From positions 92,582,316-92,646,315 of the forward strand of contig CM047810.1 in assembly GCA_026214975.1 (NCBI GenBank): a stretch of DNA of 64,000 bases, written 5' to 3'. This DNA is from Gentiana macrophylla. Lineage: Eukaryota > Streptophyta > Magnoliopsida > Gentianales > Gentianaceae. Below the pieces are notes generated by a model. That model searched no databases. It was not told the origin of the DNA and saw nothing but the letters and a program-made list of their open reading frames with translations. This document shows positions 34,387 through 46,356 of the stretch, in pieces; position 1 is the stretch's first letter, and each line of letters opens with the position of its first letter. The position numbers and the translations under genes are program-made.

Positions 34387-36271
34387 TGAGACCTAAACCT
34401 AACCTTGAAACGGCGCTTAAAGTCGACGGACATTACCTAGGCTATCTGAGATCCTAACCGGCAAAGTACCGGGTCAAATTGTAGTGCTAGTGCGGTGAGT
34501 CAGTCGTATTCCTCAGGAAAACATGGTAATTCTTTTAAGTGGGGTTAAACACCAAGAAGCTATTATTAACTCGATCTAAGTCGCAGAGTTTTACTTTTCT
34601 GGGGTTAGATAGTTAGATCAGTTAGATTAGTTAGTAATGTTAGAGTTAGATGTTAGTAAAACAGAAAATAAAACAAATAAATACTAATATATATTTTTGA
34701 TCTAGCCAAGAATACTTTCTTGAATCAATATCTTTTAGTAGAAATAAATGAGAGACAGATCTTCCTTTATTCAAGGTCCAATCAATTATATACTAAACGG
34801 TATACTCTCTAAGCTAGGCAATTTCTCCTCACACGAGCGTATGAAATTGTCATATGTCTTGTCCTCGTCCAATGTCATCCTCAAGCATGGGTCACTCCCG
34901 TTTTGTCATTCGGCCAATTTTAAGGTATGTCAATTAAACAGTGATTTCAACGTAATAATATCTCGAGTATAAATTTCAATAAGAGTTTGTTTCTCCGAAA
35001 CAAATCTACCCCAGTTTAGAAATCGGATTCCATTGTCACGTTTTCACTCGCCAATTTTACCCTCCGGTCTTTCTATTAATGAGTTCATAACCTAACTACG
35101 AGGCGTCAATTCATAATTAGATTATGAATTCTTTCATATCGATTTGCTACGTCAATACAAACATAGAAAGAGATTCATTATAAGCGATTTTAATCAATTT
35201 TAACATAGTCGTTATCTATTTCCCTAAAAGATAAAACTAATCCAATTTCATATCTTGGCTAGATATTAAGTTAGCCTAATATCATTATACCTAATATATA
35301 GATATAAAAACAAACAAACATAATAACATTAGAAAATTACCGATTACAATCTTTGAATTGGAGCCTAATCTCGTGAAAGTAACAACAAATTTTCAGAGAC
35401 AACAATCCTCGATAATCTTCTCAAAGACATTACAACATTACTACGTTTATTCATACATATAAGCATATATACATACATACATAGACATATATATGTATAC
35501 ATGGGCCCAAACATAAAAGAAATAGAAAGAAAATGATAGAGGAAAGTATATATATAGATATATACATAAATTCCAGGCGACCGATCAAATGAGCTTGAGA
35601 GGAGTATTTATAGACCACATTACCGGCGCGTGCGGAGCCTCACGGCACGTGCGGCTACTACAGTGCATTTTTAATCATTAGGATCTTGGGCCCAGATTCG
35701 TGAGATTTTCCCGCCATATTCGCCTTCTCCGGCGCGCGGCCGCCATGCAACATATCAGATGTTCGTAAAAACCTATCTCGAGCTGTAGACCTCAGATTGA
35801 CATGATTTGATATTCGTTGGAAAGCTCTTTTGAAGGCCTACAACTTTCATTAAGGACTTTTCTCTGAAAATGCCTCTAAGTCAGGTCAAATGTCCGTCAA
35901 TGATAGGTTATGGTAGAAGTACTAAGGACAATTGATCTGTTCGAACTTGTTAGCTTATGGCATAATCTTCTATTCCTCAAAAGATATGTTTTTAGGCTCA
36001 AAAATGTCGTCACTTGGGATCTTGGTAAGCGATAATCCCGCAATAAAGTACCAAAACACCAAACGTAAATCCGACACAATACTCCGGTTACTAAACCGGT
36101 ACAAAACTTAGTAAAAACTTATAAAAACACGATATTTTACATAATAACTACTACTAACATAATTAGATAAATATAAGGGATAATTGACTTGAATTGGTAC
36201 AATAATGCTCAAAATGGTATCAAAAGTGGGGCGAAATGTCATAATAATGATCATAAATTTATCTCTCATCA
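34387..36271 (-). mobile_element. E7: 5' LTR
   Basis: Starts on the minus strand at 36271 (TGATGAGAG) and ends GGTCTCA at 34387. Near-identical to 26508-28406. Confidence 0.9.
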
Positions 36272-36276
36272 CCCAC

Positions 36277-39200
36277 CCCAGGCGTATGCCAGTCACCCAC
36301 ACTATAATCCCAACTCTGAATGGATTCCCGACACTGGAGCCACCCATCACCTCACCAATGATCTCCGCAACCTCAACCTTCACTCTGAACCTTATGATGG
36401 CACTGATCAAATTCACATCGGCGATGGCTCAGGTTTGCCTATCACTCACTTTGGTTCCTCAAAATACTACTCACCTCCGCACACGTACCACCTTTCTAAT
36501 ATCCTTGTTTCCCCAAATTTAACCAAAAATTTATTATCGGTTCAACGTTTCTGTGCTGATAATTCTGTTTATTTTGAATTTCACGCCTCTTTCTTTCTTG
36601 TGAAGGATCATTCGGGAACCACCCTTCTTAAAGGTTCTGTCCAAGACGGTCTCTACCACCTCCCCAACCTCACTCGAAGTCCAGTCCAAGCTCATCATTC
36701 TTCGCCTCAGTCGTCTGCTCTGTGGCATCAACGTCTTGGCCATTGCTCTCATCCCGTTCTCTGCCAAGCTTTGCGTAGTTTGTCTATTTTTATTCCTAAT
36801 AAATCACCGGAAGCGGTTTGTGCTCCGTGTCAACTTTCCAAAAGTCATCGTCATACTTTACGTACTTCTTCGTTTACTTCTAGTGCACCTTTAGATTTGA
36901 TTTATTCGGATGTTTGGGGACCCACTGAGTCCTGTATTTATGGTAATTACTACTATGTGAGTTTTCTTGATGATTTCACCAAATATATATGGCTCTATCC
37001 GTTAAAACACAAATCTGATGTTGAGATTATTTTTCCCAACTTCCTCTCCCTTATTGAACGTTAATTTAATAGTAAACTCAAAGCAATACAAACCGATTGG
37101 GGCGGCGAATTCCGTCACTTCTCTCGCACCTTAGTCCAACTCGGCATTCAGCATCGTCGCTCCGCCTCTCATACCCACGAACAAGGCGGTGCCATTGAAC
37201 GCCGGCATCGCCAAATCACCGAAGTTGGCCTCTCTCTCCTTGCTCATTCGAATCTCCCTTTACCATATTGGGAGGATGCCTTTGTCACCGCCACTTATAT
37301 TATCAATCGCCTTCCCTCTCGTGTCCTCAACAATAAATCCCCATATGAACTCGTCCATCACCGCACTCCTGACTACTCATTTCTCCGCGTTTTTTGGTGT
37401 ACTCGCCGACCTACCTTCGACCTACAATCGCCACAAAACCGACTTTCGCTCCAAAACGTGTATTTTCCTCGGTTATAGTCCTTCTCACCATGGCTATAAG
37501 TGCCTTGATCTCTCCACCGGGCGCGTCTATATCGCTCGTCATGTTGTTTTTGACGAGAAGGTCTTTCCCTACACACCCACCGTCCCTACCCCACCAACCA
37601 TTACACCTACTGTACCCCTTCCGTGTTACCTACCTTCCCACCCTACGGCCCCTCGCACCATCAAACCCACCTCCTTACCTCCACCCTCTGAACGACTCCA
37701 CCCTCCACCCCTCCCACCAACCGACATCACTCCCTCTTCACCAGAACCCGCGTGCCCACCACAACCGACACCCCCTCCCCCACCCCCTCCTCCCCCGCTC
37801 CACCCTATGACCACTCGTACCCGAACCCAGACCCTCAAACCCAAGCAAAACCCGGACTTTATCCGTTACCCTTTGCCCAAAGATCTTATTACCACTGCAT
37901 CTTCATCCGAGCCCACCTCCTATACCGAAGCCGTCAAACATAAGGTGTGGCGTGATGCTATGCAAGATGAGATTAATGCATTACTTCGTACTAACACGTG
38001 GGAGCTTGTGCCCTATCGCACGGATATGAATGTGGTTGGAAATAAATGGGTATTTCGCACTAAGCTTCATGCCGACGGTCACATTGAGCGTCACAAAGCC
38101 CGCCTTGTTGCCAAAGGCTTTCATCAGTCGGAAGGTATAGACTACTGCCGAGACCTTGGATCCGGTGGTTAAGCCCGTTACTATTCGCATTTTGTTGTCT
38201 CTTGCTATCTCATGGGGGTGGTCTCTTCGCCAAGTTGACATCCAAAATGCGTTCCTTCATGGCCATCTTATCGAGATCTGTTTACATGGCCCGGCCCGCC
38301 AGGCTTTGCACACCGGATCACCACGATTATGTTTGTCGGTGAAACGCGGCTTATATGGCTCAAACAAGCCCCTCGGGCATGGTTTTCTCGGTTTACGATG
38401 TACTCACCCAATTCGGTTTTCATGGCTCTAAGGTCGTCGTCGTCTTTGTATGTTTACTCTCGGGGCACCACTCGGCTCTACATTCTCATATACGTAGATG
38501 ACGTCATTATTACTGGCAATAGCCTTGCTCACGTTGAAGAGGTCATCAAGTTTCTTAGCACTCATTTTCCGGTTAAAGATCTTGGCCGGCTGTCTTATTT
38601 CCTTGGCATTGAGGCTCTTCACAAGGCGGATGGCTTATTCTTGACACAACGAAAGTATATCTTCCACCTCCTACAAAAGGCCAATATGGATAAGTCTAAA
38701 CCATGCTCCACCCCTATGGCTGCCTCCACCCGCCTCCATCATGATCCGGGCCCCTTATTCTCGGATCCGGCCTTGTATCGCACCGTCGTGGGGGGTCTTC
38801 TTGATTTAAGTTTTACTCGTCCAGATATTGCCTTCGCGGTGCACAAGGCTAGCAAATTTATGCATGCTCCAACCGAAACACATTGGCTCACGGTAAAGCG
38901 TCTGCTTCGTTACCTCTTGTCTACGATATCTGAGGGTTTATTTTTCGCGCGTCGCTCCACCCTTCACCTGCGTGCCTACTCCGACTCTGATTGGGCCGCT
39001 GACCCGGATAATCGTCGATCTATTGGTGCCTACTGCATCTTTCTTGGTGATCACCTTATTAGCTGGCGTTCCAAACAGCACCTTACCGTTCAAAAGCGAC
39101 ACGGCCGAGTACAAGACCCTCTCCAACACTGCGGCTGAATTGCAATGGATTCGCAGCCTTCTCACTGACATGCTCATTGTTACTCCTACTCCGACTCTAT

Positions 39201-39444
39201 GGTGTGATAACATTGGGGCCACATATCTTGCCCACAACCCGGTTTTCCACGCTAGAACCAAACACATTGAGATTGACTTCCACCATGTTCGCGAATTGGT
39301 CGCCGCCAAGAAACTCACGGTTGCTTTTCTCATTTCTCAAGATCAACTTGCGGATTTACTCACCAAGCCATTGGGGAATCCGCGCTTCACTACATTGAAG
39401 TCCAATCTCCGTGTCTACTCTCTACCCACGGGATTGCGGGGGCG
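36277..39444 (+). CDS. E6: protease, integrase, reverse transcriptase and RNase H (frameshifted)
   Basis: In order: aspartic protease DTGATHHLT (36330); pre-integrase [14 protein letters not shown] (about 36718); integrase start DVWGP (about 36906), DDFTKYIW; after a TAA at 37063, [19 protein letters not shown], then a frame change, [20 protein letters not shown] and [20 protein letters not shown] (about 37470). A Pro-rich linker precedes [54 protein letters not shown] at 38491-38502, [13 protein letters not shown]. RNase H has [19 protein letters not shown] and [20 protein letters not shown]. About five frame changes break the polyprotein, several at CG sites. With LTRs 126/127 identical, some may be consensus errors. 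Confidence 0.85.
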
Positions 39445-39571
39445 TGTTGAAGATATTTTAGATAATACTATTAGTTAACGTATTCGTACCGTTTTACCCT
39501 CTGTAAACTAGTATATATATTGTACCTTGTAAACACTTTTACATCAATCAATACAATACACAATTACCACA
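39445..39571 (+). mobile_element. E6: 3' LTR
   Basis: 127 bp, one base different from the 5' LTR. Preceded by the G-rich GGATTGCGGGGGCG and followed by the duplication ATTGA (39572-39576). Confidence 0.93.
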
Positions 39572-39576
39572 ATTGA

Positions 39577-40209
39577 TGATGTGAATATGGTGTTTAATTC
39601 GTTCTCACTATCGGAGGGGAGATTAAATGTTCCATTCTTTCTTTTCCCGGAGCATTTCTAATGAATGTTTTCTTGCTGTGATTTGCTGCGATTTTGGTGT
39701 TAATTTTTCTATGTTTCATAGGTTTTCTTATGTAGATTACTGATGTTTGGCTTATGCACTTCAATTAATCAATCTTTGACTTATTTCTTTGGCTACTAGT
39801 GTATAAGGAAAAAATGGCCTCATCAAATTCATGATAGATGATCTATAAATTTGCAGCAGAAAAGAATACTGTTAGCTTATAAGTCTTTAGACAAGAAAAG
39901 AAAATATTCGTAACTGGGATTTTTCTTCTTGTTTTTTTTTTTTTTTTTTTACAAAAGTATGAAAAAGGACTAGAGTAATTATGACATAAAAAAATTCAAC
40001 TATAGACGTCTAATCAGTAGAAGAAAAATATAATTTTGGTGGATTGCTTGGAATTGGATGCTACAAATTGGAGCTTTTTGCGGAAACCTGCAAGATCATT
40101 AGTTATTTTTAGGGCCAATATTAGTATTTCTTTGGTTCCAGCACTCTGTTTCTTCAAAGTGTTGCCGTAAAAGTTTTTGTTTAGAATTTTGGTTTAAAAA
40201 AAAATATAA
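39577..40209. mobile_element. E5: interior remnant without genes
   Basis: AT-rich filler between the E6 insertion and the right inverted repeat of E5, with a T run at about 39932-39950. No transposase-like frame is seen. Confidence 0.6.
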
Positions 40210-40599
40210 TTTGCTGCAATGGGAATGGCGTGAAAACACCAGCCGTTGGAAAAGGGTAGAAAGAAAAGGGTAGAAAGAAAAGGGCAGATCGGGAATCACA
40301 AAGTATCTTCTGTCGGAAAAATCATTCTGATGGCCGGAAATTTGATTAATGGTTTTTTGGCAAAGCATAGGGAGGTAAACCATATATTATTAAACCATAA
40401 GGGGGTAAATACTCTAAATGGTAAACCACAAGTAGGTAAAGTGTGTTTTCCCCTTAAATAAATTGTTGCCTTGAATATGATGAAGAATCGTATTTAAGTG
40501 TACCCATACACAATGCGTACTTACACAAAATATGATTTATATTGTGATTCCTTTGTAGAACCATGAAGAGATCACATGAAGGAGTGGATTGGTGAAGTA

Positions 40600-40870
40600 C
40601 TCCCCGTCCCAAAATATAAGCCGCTAATGGTATTTGCACGCATTTTAAAAAAATAGTTAAATGTCATACTTTTTTAGGAGAAAAGCCTAAAACATCATTT
40701 TACTATTATTAATGAAATGATTATAAAGTAATGAAAAGTAGTTGGATTGTTAATAAATTAGGGATACGATAGATAAAAGAGTAACAAATGCTTCATTGGT
40801 AATGTAGAATGACTTATATTCTGAGACAAACAAAAATGGTAGAGTGACTTATATTCTAGGACGGAGGGAG
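40600..40870. mobile_element. E8: Stowaway-type MITE (271 bp)
   Basis: The left end CTCCCCGTCCCAAAATATAAG and right end CTTATATTCTAGGACGGAGGGAG are inverted repeats of the classic Stowaway form, flanked by TA (40598-40599 and 40871-40872). It has no coding capacity; it would be mobilised by a Tc1/mariner transposase. Confidence 0.9.
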
Positions 40871-40872
40871 TA

Positions 40873-41211
40873 TATGAGTAATTTAGCTTCCCTTAGCGTC
40901 GTAGTAAGAATATTTTAGGGAGCATATTTTCACACAACACACACTATTTTGACCCAACATAATTCATATTGTGGTTGGTTGTTCTGACTTAATTTCAGTC
41001 ATAACTTAAGTGTTTTGTAGGCCAAATACCAGTCAGAAAGCCTATTTCATACGTTCTTACCTAAATTCGGCAAAAAAATTCAACATTATGCCTATATTTG
41101 GGCCAAAATAAATATGCACGAAAATTCGAAAGATAAAATTGGATAAAAAATACGTGTGCTAAGACATTTTGCTGTGTGAAAAGACATTCATATCATTTAT
41201 CCTTTTTATTT
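40873..41211. other. Unassigned intergenic stretch
   Basis: AT-rich, no gene seen. Short inverted pieces ('TTTTCACACAACACAC' near 40927 and 'GCTGTGTGAAAAG' near 41171) hint at another small terminal-inverted-repeat element, but its ends could not be fixed. 40463-40597 is similarly featureless. Confidence 0.3.
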
Positions 41212-41216
41212 GGACT

Positions 41217-42402
41217 TGTTGGAATAGGTGTATCGTGTGTGGAGTGATTTACGGAACAGATCCATAATTTACGGAAGAAATTACGGAATATTAAAGTAGA
41301 AAATAAATATTCGAACAAGAGATTATACGCATCAATTAGATCTAACAAAACAACTATTACCGTGCAGATCTAGCTCGAACAATAAACAATAAATAGTACG
41401 ATGCATAAAACAAATGACTAGACATCAAACCGAGGCGAGTAGTTACTCTTTCCTTAAGACAAATTGCTCTGGTATGGTGCCCACGGTAGTAACAACTGTC
41501 TCCCAAAATACAACGGCTTCACATCTCGGATTTAGAGGCACTTCAAAAATCCGAGCTCCGGCGAGCTTACTGAGTGCTCCGACTTCTCTTCGACTCAATA
41601 TGTAGATCTATATGACACTCTCTTTGTGGTGGAAAAGACAAGAGAAAACTGAATGAATAAACTTTCATCCATGGGGTTGTTTATATAGTGGAGAGGAGGA
41701 GCCAATGCTTAAATCTGATTACCCGGAACACGTCACAAAACTTTTCCCCTTGGAAAAGTTACTAATTTCGAAATTATGCTTAATTTTATTAAAATATTTC
41801 GAAATTAATTAAGCTATTTTCGAAAATCAATTCCACACAGTGATTGGTTGGATGACGCATCTCTGAATTCTTATTGGTCGAATGACTCAATGAATTCTGA
41901 TTGGTCGAATTACACAATCAAATTCCAAAATTAATTTTATAGTTAATTTCATAAAGAATTTTTGTCGAAAAAATTAATAGTAACACCCGAACCGAACCGA
42001 GCTCGAGCACGAGCCGAGCCGGACGGACGGCGGCGGCGCACGCGCGTGTGGAATTATCTAGGTCCTCCCTCTTGCACAAAAGTGCCTTGCCCCTTGGGGC
42101 ACTTCTATAAGAGACACACTAGCTCTTATCACTTGAGCTCCCAACACTCAAATTACCAATGTGGGAGAATAGGGTGAGGTCCTCCCTTCAACTCCCATCT
42201 CCTACATATTTTCTACCAACTTTAACCATTAATTTCTCATTCACCCGATTTCCGAATCGAGTGATTTAAAAGCCCATCATCAACTACTCCATATGGAGTA
42301 TTTAATTATATCATTAACTCTCGATGACATACATCGGAGCCTATCTGTAATTAGCACTAAAGTTGACCGTTCAACCCTTCAAAAAGGGCTTTTTCTCCAA
42401 CA
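41217..42402 (-). mobile_element. E9: 3' LTR
   Basis: Direct copy of 57373-58507 with about 51 extra bases, partly around the GC-rich block at 41975-42050 ('cgagccggacggacggcggc'). It holds a conserved GTGGGAGAATAGGGTGAGG block. Confidence 0.9.
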
Positions 42403-42949
42403 ATCCCCACATGAATGAAAATTAATGCAAATGCAAATGCAGACTAAAAGAGAAGTCAGACGGAAAAATATTGCATCGGGAGAGGTAGCTTCGGCCTTGA
42501 ACTCGCCTTAGTGAAGTACTTAGCGGATTTACTCGGCTAATCGGTGAACTAGGTTTTGAAGCTATTCGACCTTTTAGTGTAAACCAAGACAATCGTACTC
42601 ACACAACATTTCCCCTAGCACCTTTCGGTTCTCATGGTTGTGTCTGTCTCGGCCCTGGACAACACTTGGTTTCAGAAAGTGCTTTAGAGAATTTAAGCCT
42701 CAAAATCCTTACAGAAGCGGCCCCACTTCGCACTTACATAGGTGACCTCCTATCAAAGGTATTCTGCCCTACCCCACTTGAATATCAAGGTATATGAATC
42801 ATTTAAAGCTAAGCTTAACCTCACCCACTGCAGATAGCACTTTTATTCTCTCAGAATGGATAAGTCTTTGGGTATTCTCTTATAGCTTAGTTGTCCCTTT
42901 TGAACCATGATCTTGGGATCTCCAGTCAACATGGTTGGGTTGCCACTAC

Positions 42950-44170
42950 AAGGAAACATGCGTAATAGGCTTCAGTCCCATTCCGGTTGTCAAGATTGAC
43001 ATCTGATCTCTAGCTAAAACTTTGTAAGCGGATCCGCAAGATTCTCCTTCGATCGCATATAATCGATGGAAATCAAACCAATAGAGATCAATTATTTTAT
43101 GGTATTGTGACTCCGGCGTATGCGTCGAGACTTACCATTATACATACTATTTTTTGTCCTTCTGATAGTCAACTTACTATCGCAGTGTATGCTGATAGCA
43201 TCCACTAGTATGGAATATCCTCAAGAAAATTCCTAAGCCATTCAGCTTCTTCTCTAGCCTTATCTCAGGCTATAAACTTGGATTCCATTGTGGAATGAGC
43301 TATGCACGTTTGTCTTATAGATTTCCAGGACACAACAACACCACCAATCGGGGATAAGTATCCACTGGTGTATCCGATATCCAATTGGCATCATAGTATC
43401 TTTTTAATACTGCTTGATATCTCATATACCTTAATCCCAGACTCATAGTGTACTTCATGTGCCTCAACAGCCTATTTAAGGCTTTCCAATGTTTATGATC
43501 TGGATTGCTCGTGAACCTACTTAGTTTGTTTACTACACATGCTAAGTTTGGTCATGTACAAGTTGTTATGTACATCAGACTTTCAATCACTTGCGAATAT
43601 CTCAATTGATCCACAGGCTCACCTCTGTTCTTGACTAAGTGCATACATAGGTCAAGTGGAGTGCTCACTGGACTTCTATCAAAGATATTAAATCTGTCCA
43701 AAATAGACTCAATATAATGAGTTTGTCACCACAAGTCCAACAAATATTCTAGAGATTTTACTCCATAGTGTCAAATCTGCAACTCCCAGGTCCTTCACAT
43801 CAAAGTTCCTTGTCAATATCTTTATCGTATTCATGATACTCTCATGAGTACTTCCCATTATTGGCATGTCGTAGACATACTATCACAAAGGTGTGTTCTT
43901 AACGACAACATAATATTGCCAAACTCGATTTGCCATTGCTCTGGCTAACATTCGAGCCTGCAGAGAGACTTAACAAGTCCACACACCTTACTCTCTTGTC
44001 TTGGAACTACGAACCCATCTGGTTGTTCCAAGTAAATCTCTTCTTTTAACTCACCATAACCATCCATTTGAAGTATTTCTATGTTATAGATTCTAGCTAT
44101 ATTTATGAGAACCCTTATATAAGTAATTCTCATAACCGGTGAGTAAAAAGTCAAGGCCTTCTTTCTATCG
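42950..44170 (-). pseudogene. E9: copia RT and RNase H remnants
   Basis: Segment 43945-44154 reads IEILQMDGYGELKEEIYLEQ, then PDGFVVPRQESKVCGLVKSL: the copia RT block QMDV…ELxEEIYMEQPxGFV. Further left, about 43230-43390 gives [15 protein letters not shown] and, in broken frames, the RQTCIA…STMESKFIA part of RNase H. The rest is too damaged to follow continuously. Confidence 0.75.
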
Positions 44171-44639
44171 ATACCCTCGGGCTACCAACAACGCCTTACC
44201 ATAAATCCATCAACCTTTAACTTCTTCTTGAAGATCCACTTGGAAACCAACCAACTTCCAAGTGTGGTTTTGCATGGCGGATTTTATTTCACTACATATA
44301 GCTTCTTTCCGAGAAAGGGCTTATGGACTTGACATTGCCTCAAAGATATGTCCCGGGTTCATTTTCTACCACATAGGTCGGAAATCGGGAGCAAAGGACT
44401 TTGGAGTCCAAGCCTTTACACTACAATGAGGCTCCTCAAGTTCTTGAGGATGACACTCTTCTTCAGACTCACATGTCCGCTTACTCAAGCTTGATTCTTC
44501 TTTTCCTTATATGGAAAGAGATCGTCAAGGAACACACATTCTTAGACTCGATGATGACATGTTCATGTACATCATTGATATCTGATTTATGCACCAAAAA
44601 CAATAGGCACTAATGATTTTAGGTCCTATTTCTACTTGC

Positions 44640-45240
44640 TTTGGTTTAGGTACTTCTACCTTAGCCAAACACCCCCACATTTCCAAGAATTTGTAGCTAG
44701 ACCTTGGTCTTTCCACAATTCATATGGGGTGTCATCCTTCTTTGAAGGAATCTTGTTCAGAATGAATTCTGTTGAGAGGACTACTTCCCCCCCCACAAGT
44801 TCTAAGGTAAACCCGAACTTATCAACATAGCACCCATCAACTCTTTAAGAGTTTGGTTCTTGCATGTAGCAATCCCACATGACTGAGGTGTGTATAGGGT
44901 AGTTGTTTGATGAATGATGCCGGGCCCTTAGCAAGACTCATGAAACAAAACCTCATATCCACCACCAAAATCACTACAGATACATCTCACCCGTTTGCAA
45001 TGTTTATTCTCACATTCATTCTGACAACCCTCAAGGCATCACGAGCCTTATCTTTACTTTTCAGCATAAAACCTTCAACATCTGGTGCTGTACCCAATAC
45101 AAGTAGCGAGATACTTTTATCACCTCTAGGTTACACAAATCTAGAGGTTCTGTGTTCCTTTCTACCGTTGGAAACGGTGAGTTTGCCAACATGGCTTTAA
45201 CACATACTTGACACTAGTGATTGGGATCAACTTTCAATTT
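44640..45240 (-). pseudogene. E9: copia integrase remnants
   Basis: Segment 44525-44716 contains SSYKFLEMWGCLAKVEVPKP, then VEIGPKII, a late integrase block. Around 44880-45070 are KDKARDALRVVRMN and, further on, IKQLPYTHLSHVGLLHARTK, corresponding to the core after the catalytic D and the PYTPQQNG motif, now altered. Open plus-strand frames in this area are shadows. Confidence 0.65.
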
Positions 45241-46184
45241 GGGTAACAACTCCATGTTCATCAGTGAATTTGAAAGGTGCAAGTCCTAGTCAGTGTGTCA
45301 CAAGCATGATTACCCAAGCGTATAAGCGGATCTTAAAGCCAATCTCAGCGGCTTTCTCTGAGCATCACTTTTGTGCTCAGCGGACGATTTCACTTTGTCA
45401 ACATCTTCGATCAACTTGGTTGATCATTTACGACATCGTTCGTTGCACCACCAAACTTTACGCATCCAAGGGATGAGATTAGCGGTCAGCGGTGCTACGT
45501 CTAGTGCTACAACAGGAACGTACACTCGTGTCAAAACAGACACAGCCACATTTGGATTCACCTCGCTGTATCATTTCATTTAAGTTCAACACACAGAAGA
45601 TCGACAAAATTATTATACGGTTTGTTCTTCAAACAAATTCACAAACTAATTCAAACTATATCATAAGAGGAAAACACAACACTATCACAACAGGGAAGCC
45701 GGTTGCATACTCTAACGGAGGTATTGCACTACGCTTAGACATAAACACTTGTTCGATTTCCACTGACGTTATTATCAATCCTTTAATTATACGTGAAATC
45801 ATAGATTCTTCAAGGATTTTCGATACAAGGAATCATCCAAGATAACTATTTAGTTACCAAACTGTAAGAATACAATTGTATCCACAAACCAACAGAGACA
45901 CCATATAGTACTGCTCGGCTCATACGATGAGTATTAACATCAAAGGCACCAATAAGGTAGATGAAGCAACGGGTTTCCTCGGCAAAAAGATCCTGATATA
46001 ACCAATTACTTTATCAACTTTTGTAAGGGAGGACAACCGTATGAAACAAAGAAATTATTCTTTGTTCTCAAGTGACATATGAAACAAATACCACAAAGTG
46101 AATAAGATAATGCATATGACCCAGCATTCAAGTAACTAGACCATGGTATTTCATCACCATGTATATATATCCCTATTTATTAGC
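45241..46184 (-). mobile_element. E9: unassigned interior
   Basis: Presumably E9 integrase N-terminus/gag remnant and noncoding sequence. I could not assign any frame, and plus-strand open frames at 45371-45845 have no recognisable motif. Confidence 0.35.
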
Positions 46185-46189
46185 TGAAA

Positions 46190-46356
46190 TGTTAAAATTT
46201 AGTAGTGTAAAAATAAATTCTCTTCTTTTAATAATCAACTCATCACATATTTATACATCACAAGTTGTAGCCCTACTTCTCTTATATTACCCTAATTGCC
46301 CTTAATGACAAACTGGACGTAATAAATAGTAATTAATAATAATAATATCCGCAATA
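46190..46356 (-). mobile_element. E10: 3' LTR
   Basis: 167 bp, apparently identical to 50810-50976, next to the polypurine tract at 46357-46367. Confidence 0.95.

Larger units (their letters stand above)
26508..36271 (-). mobile_element. E7: Athila-like Ty3 element without RT or integrase
   Basis: LTRs at 26508-28406 and 34387-36271 (about 1.89 kb) differ mainly by small indels. The flanking 5-mers are ACCAC (26503-26507) and CCCAC (36272-36276), a duplication with one mismatch. In minus order it has PBS, gag (34170 to about 32750), protease remnants (about 32330-31560) and a long noncoding tail with two polypurine-like tracts. RT, RNase H and integrase are absent, so the element would depend on relatives such as E4. 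It sits between gag and protease of E6. Confidence 0.9.
25302..39571 (+). mobile_element. E6: Ty1/copia element with 127 bp LTRs, split by E7
   Basis: LTRs at 25302-25428 and 39445-39571 (TGTTGAAGATA…ACCACA) differ at one base (T/C near 25405/39548). The 5 bp duplication ATTGA lies at 25297-25301 and 39572-39576. PBS TGGTATCAGAGC directly follows the 5' LTR, and a G-rich tract precedes the 3' LTR. Without E7 the element is about 4.5 kb, with gag, protease, integrase, RT and RNase H in the copia order. Short LTRs and size suit the Ale/Retrofit group. Near-identical LTRs mean a recent insertion. Confidence 0.93.
25007..40453. mobile_element. E5: MULE-like DNA element, split by copia E6
   Basis: The left end starts GGGAAAACACACATTACC; the right end reads, inverted, GGGGAAAACACACTTTACC. 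About 240 bases at each end (25007-25250 and 40210-40453) are inverted copies, including 'TTTAATAATATATGGTTTAC' and 'GGTGTTTTCACGCCATTCCC' blocks. A perfect 9 bp duplication flanks them. Without E6 the element is about 1.2 kb. The remaining interior (25251-25296 and 39577-40209) has no transposase frame, so it is non-autonomous. Long inverted ends plus a 9 bp duplication point to a Mutator-like element. Confidence 0.85.

Noticed and set aside
37626..37943. Gly-rich and Pro-rich frames on both strands
   Set aside because: Shadows of the Pro-rich linker between E6 integrase and reverse transcriptase.
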